12,175 nt of DNA, taken from positions 1 through 12,175 of the forward strand of contig JAHXHF010000127.1 of assembly GCA_025656895.1 (NCBI GenBank), read 5' to 3'. Under the pieces are notes generated by a model, which saw only the letters and a list, made by a program, of their open reading frames with translations, had not been told where the DNA came from and made no database searches. The stretch is from a gamma proteobacterium symbiont of Bathyaustriella thionipta. Lineage in GTDB: Bacteria; Pseudomonadota; Gammaproteobacteria; Chromatiales; Chromatiaceae. The position numbers were made by a program, and so were the translations under genes. The number at the start of each line of letters is the position of its first letter. The first letter of the stretch is position 1. Below are positions 8,436 to 12,175 of the stretch, in pieces.

Positions 8436-9670
8436 TGTCTAAAAAAGTCGAAAAAAATCTTATTGTCGGACTGGATATTGGTACTTCCAAGATCGTTGCC
8501 ATTGTTGGTGAAATTGCCGATGACAATAGGATCGAAGTAGTCGGGATCGGCTCGCACCCTTCTCATGGCTTGAAAAAAGGCGTGGTTATCAACATCGAGT
8601 CAACTGTGCAGTCTATTCAGCGCGCGGTAGAAGAAGCCGAGCTGATGGCCGGTTGCGAAATTCATTCGGTCTATGCGGGTATTGCCGGCACTCACATTGC
8701 CAGCCAGAACTCCAACGGGGTTGTGGCTATTCGTGACAAGGAAGTTTCCGCCAGCGATGTGGATCGGGTCATTGATGCGGCGCGTGCGGTAGCCATTCCG
8801 GCCGATCAGAAGATTCTGCATATTCTGCCGCAGGAATTCATTATTGACGGGCAGGATGGCATTCGTGAGCCGGTGGGTATGTCGGGTGTGCGCCTGGAAA
8901 CCCGCGTACATATGGTAACCGGCGCGGTCAGTGCGGCACAAAATATTATTAAATGTGTACGCCGCTGCGGGCTGGAAGTGGATGACCTGACATTGGAGCA
9001 ACTGGCATCCAGTTATGCGGTATTGAGCGAAGATGAAAAAGAGCTGGGTGTCTGTCTGGTGGATATAGGTGGTGGCACTACCGATATTGCAATTTTTACC
9101 GATGGCGCCATTCGTCATACCTCGGTCATTCCCATTGCCGGTGATCAGGTCACGAATGATATTGCGGTGGTATTCCGCACGCCGACCCAGTATGCGGAAG
9201 ATATCAAGATTAAATACGCCTGTGCCCTGAAGCAACTGGCCAATCCGCAGGAGATGATCGAAGTTCCCAGTATTGGCGAACGTCCGGCGCGCCAGCTTTC
9301 CAGGCAGGCACTGGCGGAAGTGGTTGAACCCCGCTATGACGAACTGCTGGTGCATATTTATGAAGAAATCAAGCGCAGCGGCTACGAGGATTTAATTGCC
9401 GGTGGTGTGGTATTGACGGGCGGGGCTTCCAAAATTGAAGGGCTGGTGGATCTGGCGGAAGAGATTTTTCATATGCCGGTACGCCTGGGTGTACCCAGAG
9501 AGGTTACAGGTATGGGAGAAGTGATTCGGAATCCTGTCTATGCGACCGGAGTCGGGCTGTTGTTGTTCGGCCATGGTAATCAGCACAGTGGTGGTTCGGA
9601 TTTACACAGTGGACATAATGTGAAGGCGGTGTGGGAAAGAATGAAAAGCTGGTTTCGGGGTAATTTTTAA
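8435..9670 (+). CDS. ftsA: FtsA, actin-like membrane tether of the Z ring
   Basis: FtsA is an actin-fold ATPase that anchors FtsZ filaments to the inner membrane and helps activate septal synthesis. It has 411 residues (E. coli 420). The phosphate-1 motif is GLDIGTSKIVAIVGE (12-26). The FtsA-specific 1C (SHS2-type) region follows (about 84-160). The phosphate-2 motif is VDIGGGTTDIAIF (209-221), and the adenosine motif is VLTGGASKIEGL (326-337). The last 16 residues or so (VKAVWERMKSWFRGNF) form the expected amphipathic membrane-targeting helix, after a polar linker rich in Gly, Ser and His (about 380-395). ATG 8435 shares one base with the ftsQ stop (TGATG) and has AGGA 6 nt upstream (8425-8428). 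This gene ends the run of overlapping genes. Confidence 0.97.
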   Translation: MSKKVEKNLIVGLDIGTSKIVAIVGEIADDNRIEVVGIGSHPSHGLKKGVVINIESTVQSIQRAVEEAELMAGCEIHSVYAGIAGTHIASQNSNGVVAIRDKEVSASDVDRVIDAARAVAIPADQKILHILPQEFIIDGQDGIREPVGMSGVRLETRVHMVTGAVSAAQNIIKCVRRCGLEVDDLTLEQLASSYAVLSEDEKELGVCLVDIGGGTTDIAIFTDGAIRHTSVIPIAGDQVTNDIAVVFRTPTQYAEDIKIKYACALKQLANPQEMIEVPSIGERPARQLSRQALAEVVEPRYDELLVHIYEEIKRSGYEDLIAGGVVLTGGASKIEGLVDLAEEIFHMPVRLGVPREVTGMGEVIRNPVYATGVGLLLFGHGNQHSGGSDLHSGHNVKAVWERMKSWFRGNF

Positions 9671-9765
9671 TGAGTAGGTGAGCAAGGGTAAGCGGGTCGG
9701 TTGACGGGTTTGAATTAATAATAAGCGCGGAGCAGCGTTTATAGCTAAAGGAAAGGAGAAAAGAC
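9671..9765 (+). promoter_or_regulatory. ftsA-ftsZ gap with ftsZ leader
   Basis: This is the only gap of note within the run from mraY to ftsZ. It contains no convincing gene: the ATG at 9670 gives just three codons. A TTGACG (9701-9706) resembles a -35 box, but no good -10 box stands at normal spacing, so I do not call a promoter. The right end carries the ftsZ ribosome site, and the middle carries a near copy of the ftsZ start region. Extra ftsZ promoters are known in and near ftsQ and ftsA in E. coli, but none can be demonstrated here. Confidence 0.4.
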
Positions 9766-9779
9766 ATGTTTGAATTAAT
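9703..9779 (+). repeat. Direct repeat: ftsZ start region and an upstream near copy
   Basis: GTTTGAATTAAT occurs at 9708-9719 and again at 9768-9779, exactly 60 nt apart. With the flanking GAC the match is 15 of 17 bases (9703-9719 against 9763-9779). The second copy encodes the start of FtsZ (MFELM). The first has GG where the start codon has AT, and no start codon lies upstream in its frame. TTATAGC also occurs in both regions (9739-9745 and 9786-9792), in the same order but at a different spacing. It could be a decayed partial duplication of the ftsZ 5' end, or chance in a short AT-rich stretch. Confidence 0.5.
9752..9758 (+). promoter_or_regulatory. Strong ribosome binding site of ftsZ
   Basis: AAAGGAG lies 7 nt before the ftsZ ATG in an A-rich setting. 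Unlike the upstream genes, ftsZ does not start at the previous stop codon. This independent site fits the high FtsZ dosage relative to FtsA and FtsQ known in other bacteria. Confidence 0.85.
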
Positions 9780-10920
9780 GGATGCTTATAGCCAGAGTGC
9801 TGTAATCAAGGTAATGGGAGTCGGCGGCGGCGGTGGCAATGCAGTCAATCATATGCTGTCGGCCAATATTGAAGGGGTGGATTTTATCTGCGCTAATACC
9901 GATGCCCAGGCATTGCGCAGCAGTGAAGTAAAAACATTGCTGCAACTGGGTAATGATGTCACCAAGGGTCTGGGTGCCGGGGCAAATCCGGCGATTGGTC
10001 GAGAGGCCGCGCTGGAAGATCGTGAACGTATTCAGGAAGCCTTGCAGGGTGCTGATATGGTCTTTATCACTGCCGGCATGGGTGGCGGAACCGGTACCGG
10101 TGGTGCGCCTGTGGTTGCGGAAGTAGCGCGTGAACTGGGAATTTTGACAGTCGCTGTTGTGACCAAACCTTTTCCGTTTGAAGGTAACAAACGTCAGCAG
10201 ATAGCGGACAAAGGTATTGAGGAGTTGTCCGAATATGTAGACTCGCTGATTACCATTCCCAACGAAAAGCTGTTGGCAGTGCTGGGACGTGACATGAGCC
10301 TGCTGAATGCCTTTAAAGCGGCCAATGATGTATTGCTGGGTGCGGTGCAGGGTATTGCCGAGCTGATTACCCGTCCGGGTCTGATTAACGTGGATTTTGC
10401 CGACGTGCGCACGGTTATGTCTGAAATGGGGATGGCCATGATGGGCTCCGGTGAGGCAACCGGCAGTGAGCGAGCCCGGGAAGCGGCGGAAGCGGCTATT
10501 AACAGTCCTTTGCTGGAAGATGTCGATCTGGCCGGAGCCAAAGGCATACTGGTGAATATCACCGGCGGTCTGGATTTGACCATAGGCGAGTTTGATGAGG
10601 TCGGTACAACGGTTAAGGAGTTTGCCGATGAAAAAGCTACCGTCGTCGTGGGTACAGTTATTGATGCGGACATGAGTGATGAACTGCGGGTAACGGTGGT
10701 GGCCACCGGTCTGGGTGAGGAAAGCCAGGTAATGGAGGCTCCTATTCGCATGGTTTCCAATGGTGATGTTGATGTGCCGGTACTCAAGGATCGGGTAGAT
10801 CCTATCGAAAAACCGGCAGCGGGCAAGGTGTCTTCAGCGGGTGACTATGTGAATGCAGCGACTGAGAAAAAGAAAGACTATCTGGATATTCCAGCCTTTT
10901 TAAGACGTCAGGCGGATTGA
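9766..10920 (+). CDS. ftsZ: FtsZ, tubulin-like division GTPase
   Basis: FtsZ polymerises with GTP into the Z ring that recruits the divisome at midcell. It has 384 residues (E. coli 383). The nucleotide-binding half starts with MGVGGGGGNAVNHM (17-30). The tubulin signature GGGTGTG is at 106-112. TKPFPFEG (133-140) follows. The T7 synergy loop is NVDFADVR (208-215), with D210 and D213 as the GTP-hydrolysis residues. The C-terminal domain ends near 320. A variable linker of only about 50 residues leads to the conserved tail DYLDIPAFLRRQAD (371-384), which binds FtsA, ZipA and similar partners. The start at 9766 is set by AAAGGAG upstream and by the usual MFE(L)-type N-terminus. All catalytic features are present. 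It is separated from ftsA by 95 bp and from lpxC by about 214 bp. Confidence 0.98.
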   Translation: MFELMDAYSQSAVIKVMGVGGGGGNAVNHMLSANIEGVDFICANTDAQALRSSEVKTLLQLGNDVTKGLGAGANPAIGREAALEDRERIQEALQGADMVFITAGMGGGTGTGGAPVVAEVARELGILTVAVVTKPFPFEGNKRQQIADKGIEELSEYVDSLITIPNEKLLAVLGRDMSLLNAFKAANDVLLGAVQGIAELITRPGLINVDFADVRTVMSEMGMAMMGSGEATGSERAREAAEAAINSPLLEDVDLAGAKGILVNITGGLDLTIGEFDEVGTTVKEFADEKATVVVGTVIDADMSDELRVTVVATGLGEESQVMEAPIRMVSNGDVDVPVLKDRVDPIEKPAAGKVSSAGDYVNAATEKKKDYLDIPAFLRRQAD

Positions 10921-11002
10921 TGAAAAATCCATATAAAAAGGAAGGTTTTTTTCTGTTTTTGGCTGTTTAACCTTGCATTTTTAGGTTGAAATGCGTTTAA
11001 TA

Positions 11003-11021
11003 TAGGGAAATCCCTAATTTT
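11003..11021 (+). terminator. Possible weak terminator or operator dyad after ftsZ
   Basis: TAGGG (11003-11007) pairs with CCCTA (11012-11016) around a 4-nt loop. TTTT follows at 11018-11021. The stem is only 5 bp and the T run is short, so termination would be partial at best. The 14-base dyad is compact enough to be a protein-binding site instead. Confidence 0.3.
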
Positions 11022-11036
11022 ACTTGTGCTTAGCTA

Positions 11037-11111
11037 ATGGAATATCAGAATTACGCACAGGTTTTTGCTCATGCGCTACCAGTGGATTATGCGTTGAGCG
11101 GTACAGCCTGA
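11037..11111 (+). CDS. Possible 24-residue leader ORF before lpxC
   Basis: An ATG at 11037 opens 24 codons (starting MEYQNYAQVF) that end in TGA at 11109-11111, 23 nt before the lpxC start. There is no clear Shine-Dalgarno upstream, and I recognise no family. The ORF ends inside the left arm of the small hairpin at 11105-11117, so translating it could affect folding of the lpxC ribosome site. It may equally be chance. Confidence 0.2.
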   Translation: MEYQNYAQVFAHALPVDYALSGTA

Positions 11112-11134
11112 AAGGCTTCTGGAGACTCGGGTCT
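11105..11134 (+). promoter_or_regulatory. Two small hairpins around the lpxC ribosome binding site
   Basis: AGCCT (11105-11109) pairs with AGGCT (11113-11117) over a GAA loop, ending just before the lpxC Shine-Dalgarno GGAG (11121-11124). A second hairpin, AGAC (11123-11126) with GTCT (11131-11134) over TCGG, fills the unusually long 10-nt spacer and covers half of GGAG. It ends on the base before the ATG. Such folding could limit or tune lpxC initiation. The pairing is seen in the sequence; the regulation is inferred. Confidence 0.35.
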
Positions 11135-12046
11135 ATGATTAAACAACGCACACTGAAAAATAGTATTGGCGCGACAGGTGTTGGTTTGCACAGTGGCCAA
11201 AAGGTTTTTTTGACACTCAGGCCGGCTGCCGCAGACAGCGGCATCATTTTTCGCAGGGTTGATCTGCAACCGCCGGTAGAAATTCCGGCTCACGCAGACC
11301 ATGTAGGTAATACCCGCTTGTCCACTACGCTGCAGCGAGATACTGTTTGCGTATCAACGGTGGAACATCTGTTGTCGGCTTTTGCCGGTCTGGGTATTGA
11401 TAATGCCTACGTGGATGTAAGTGCTGCTGAAGTGCCCATTATGGACGGTAGTGCCGGACCTTTTATATTTCTGATTCAGTCAGCCGGTATCGAAGAACAG
11501 AATGTCGCCAAGCGCTTTATCCGTATTAAAAAACCAGTGGTGGTGGAGGAGGGTGATAAATTTGCCCGCTTTGATCCATTCGATGGTTTCAAGGTTGAAT
11601 TTGAAATTGATTTCAATCATCCGGCTATCGATGGTGGTGCGCAGTCGGCGTCCATTGATTTTTCATCATCATCCTTTGTTAAGGAAGTCAGTCGAGCCAG
11701 AACCTTTGGTTTTATGCGTGATATAGAGACCCTGCGTGCCAGTAATCTGGCACTGGGTGGCAGTCTGGATAATGCGGTCGTAATGGATGATTATCGTGTT
11801 ATGAATGAAGACGGATTGCGCTATAACGATGAATTCGTCAAGCATAAAATACTGGATGCAGTGGGTGATCTGTACCTGCTGGGTAACAGTCTGGTGGGTG
11901 CCTTCCGTGGTTATAAATCAGGGCATACACTCAATAACCGCTTGCTTAAATCCCTGCTGGCTGATGAGTCGGCATGGGAAATAACCACCTATAATGCGGG
12001 CAATGACATGCCTGTTTCCTACCCTCAAGCTGTATACGCTGTATAA
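11135..12046 (+). CDS. lpxC: LpxC, UDP-3-O-acyl-GlcNAc deacetylase
   Basis: LpxC is a cytoplasmic zinc enzyme that removes the N-acetyl group of UDP-3-O-acyl-GlcNAc, the committed step of lipid A synthesis. It has 303 residues (E. coli 305). The start MIKQRTLKNSIGATGVGLHSG is typical. The active site includes E77 and H78 in TVEHLLSAFAGLG (75-87), EVPIMDGSAGPF (99-110), ARTFGF (188-193), and the zinc ligands H237 and D241 in HKILDAVGDLYLLG, with H264 in YKSGHTLNN. ATG 11135 was chosen because the TTG at 11024 would add 37 residues with no family counterpart. GGAG stands 10 nt upstream. The C-terminus, SYPQAVYAV, is non-polar like that of E. coli LpxC, where it serves as the FtsH degradation signal, but it differs in sequence. 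It is probably the last gene of the cluster. Confidence 0.97.
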   Translation: MIKQRTLKNSIGATGVGLHSGQKVFLTLRPAAADSGIIFRRVDLQPPVEIPAHADHVGNTRLSTTLQRDTVCVSTVEHLLSAFAGLGIDNAYVDVSAAEVPIMDGSAGPFIFLIQSAGIEEQNVAKRFIRIKKPVVVEEGDKFARFDPFDGFKVEFEIDFNHPAIDGGAQSASIDFSSSSFVKEVSRARTFGFMRDIETLRASNLALGGSLDNAVVMDDYRVMNEDGLRYNDEFVKHKILDAVGDLYLLGNSLVGAFRGYKSGHTLNNRLLKSLLADESAWEITTYNAGNDMPVSYPQAVYAV

Positions 12047-12062
12047 GCCGGGCATCTCCTGA

Positions 12063-12103
12063 AAGTCTGATTGTCCGGGCTCGGATCTAGGGCAATCGGA
12101 CTT
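12063..12103. terminator. Long hairpin after lpxC, possible bidirectional terminator
   Basis: The arms 12063-12076 and 12090-12103 pair over 14 positions, two of them G-T (G-U in RNA), around a 13-nt loop. The hairpin starts 17 nt after the lpxC stop. On the plus strand it is followed by TTAAATTC rather than a clean T run, and on the minus strand by TTTCAGG, so it is not a classical intrinsic terminator in either direction. It could end or stabilise transcripts, and its place between lpxC and a possible convergent gene suits a two-way role. Confidence 0.5.
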
Positions 12104-12107
12104 AAAT

Positions 12108-12175
12108 TCATCCATTGATTACCCGCAGCAAATAGTCATTATCCCAGCCTGCTTTTAGACGTTTTGTTTTGACTC
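12108..12175 (-). CDS. Possible C-terminal end of a convergent gene (partial)
   Basis: On the minus strand one frame is open from the right edge for 21 codons and ends in TGA at 12110-12108, 5 nt from the hairpin after lpxC. The visible residues end in GWDNDYLLRVING. The other two minus frames stop at about 12155 and 12139. No ATG occurs on the plus strand between lpxC and the right edge. Genes convergent with or next to lpxC and secA are common in gammaproteobacteria, but 21 codons can stay open by chance and I do not recognise the family. Confidence 0.3.
   Translation of the reverse strand, partial: VKTKRLKAGWDNDYLLRVING

Larger units (their letters stand above)
10921..11134 (+). promoter_or_regulatory. 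ftsZ-lpxC intergenic region, probable lpxC leader
   Basis: The first 100 bases or so are AT-rich and hold several inverted repeats. AAGGTT (10942-10947) can pair with AACCTT (10969-10974). AACCT (10969-10973) can instead pair with AGGTT (10983-10987), and GCATTT (10975-10980) with AAATGC (10989-10994). A TAATAT (10998-11003) resembles a -10 box, but the best upstream partner, TTGCAT, is 19 nt away. A promoter for lpxC is plausible but not shown. The second half holds a short ORF and two small hairpins just before lpxC, listed separately. Confidence 0.4.

Noticed and set aside
8600..9355. 251-codon open frame on the minus strand across ftsA
   Set aside because: It is fully antisense to a clearly conserved gene, its residues show no family features, and it arises from the codon use of ftsA.
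9701..9745. Promoter with TTGACG as -35 box before ftsZ
   Set aside because: No acceptable -10 hexamer lies 15-19 nt downstream; TATAGC at 9740 is too far away.
10194..10826. 210-codon open frame on the minus strand across ftsZ
   Set aside because: It is antisense to ftsZ and has low-complexity Ser/Thr/Pro-rich content typical of a shadow of codon bias.
11024..11134. TTG 11024 as the lpxC start
   Set aside because: It would add 37 residues with no counterpart in LpxC; ATG 11135 gives the usual N-terminus and length.
1..12175. Mobile elements, CRISPR arrays, tRNA or rRNA genes, defence genes
   Set aside because: The window is nearly filled by housekeeping dcw genes in conserved order; no transposase, spaced repeat array or RNA gene pattern was seen.

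Overview
This window is the distal part of a division and cell wall (dcw) cluster from a Gram-negative bacterium, very probably a gammaproteobacterium. All recognised genes are on the plus strand, in the order mraY (5' end cut off by the window edge), murD, ftsW, murG, murC, murB, ddl, ftsQ, ftsA, ftsZ, lpxC. This is the Escherichia coli-type order with murB added between murC and ddl. lpxC at the end (lipid A synthesis) and the FtsZ C-terminal peptide LDIPAFLRRQAD fit a proteobacterium. The short murB (300 codons) inside the cluster is unlike E. coli and Pseudomonas, and closer to what I recall for Legionella- or methanotroph-type gammaproteobacteria. That placement is inference; genus cannot be read from the window.

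Layout: 1-8435 is almost fully coding. mraY and murD are 6 nt apart. From murD to ftsA every junction overlaps: 4, 16, 4, 4, 4, 4 and 1 bp. This implies one polycistronic mRNA with translational coupling. The packing loosens only around ftsZ. A 95-bp gap before ftsZ holds a strong Shine-Dalgarno site and a near copy of the ftsZ start region. A gap of about 214 bp before lpxC holds several small inverted repeats and a possible 24-codon leader ORF. After lpxC comes a 14-bp hairpin, then a possible C-terminal tail of a convergent minus-strand gene that runs off the right edge.

How the genes work together: MurB finishes UDP-MurNAc. MurC and MurD add L-Ala and D-Glu to it, and Ddl supplies D-Ala-D-Ala for the later MurF step. 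MraY and MurG build lipid I and lipid II at the inner membrane, and FtsW is the septal glycan polymerase. FtsQ, FtsA and FtsZ form the divisome core that directs this synthesis to midcell. LpxC commits UDP-GlcNAc derivatives to lipid A, linking outer membrane growth to wall growth.

I find no convincing undescribed system. The core genes look intact, with their catalytic motifs present. Points worth a second look are small and mostly non-coding: the partial duplication before ftsZ, the structured lpxC leader, alternative start codons for murD and murG, and the hairpin and possible convergent gene at the right edge.
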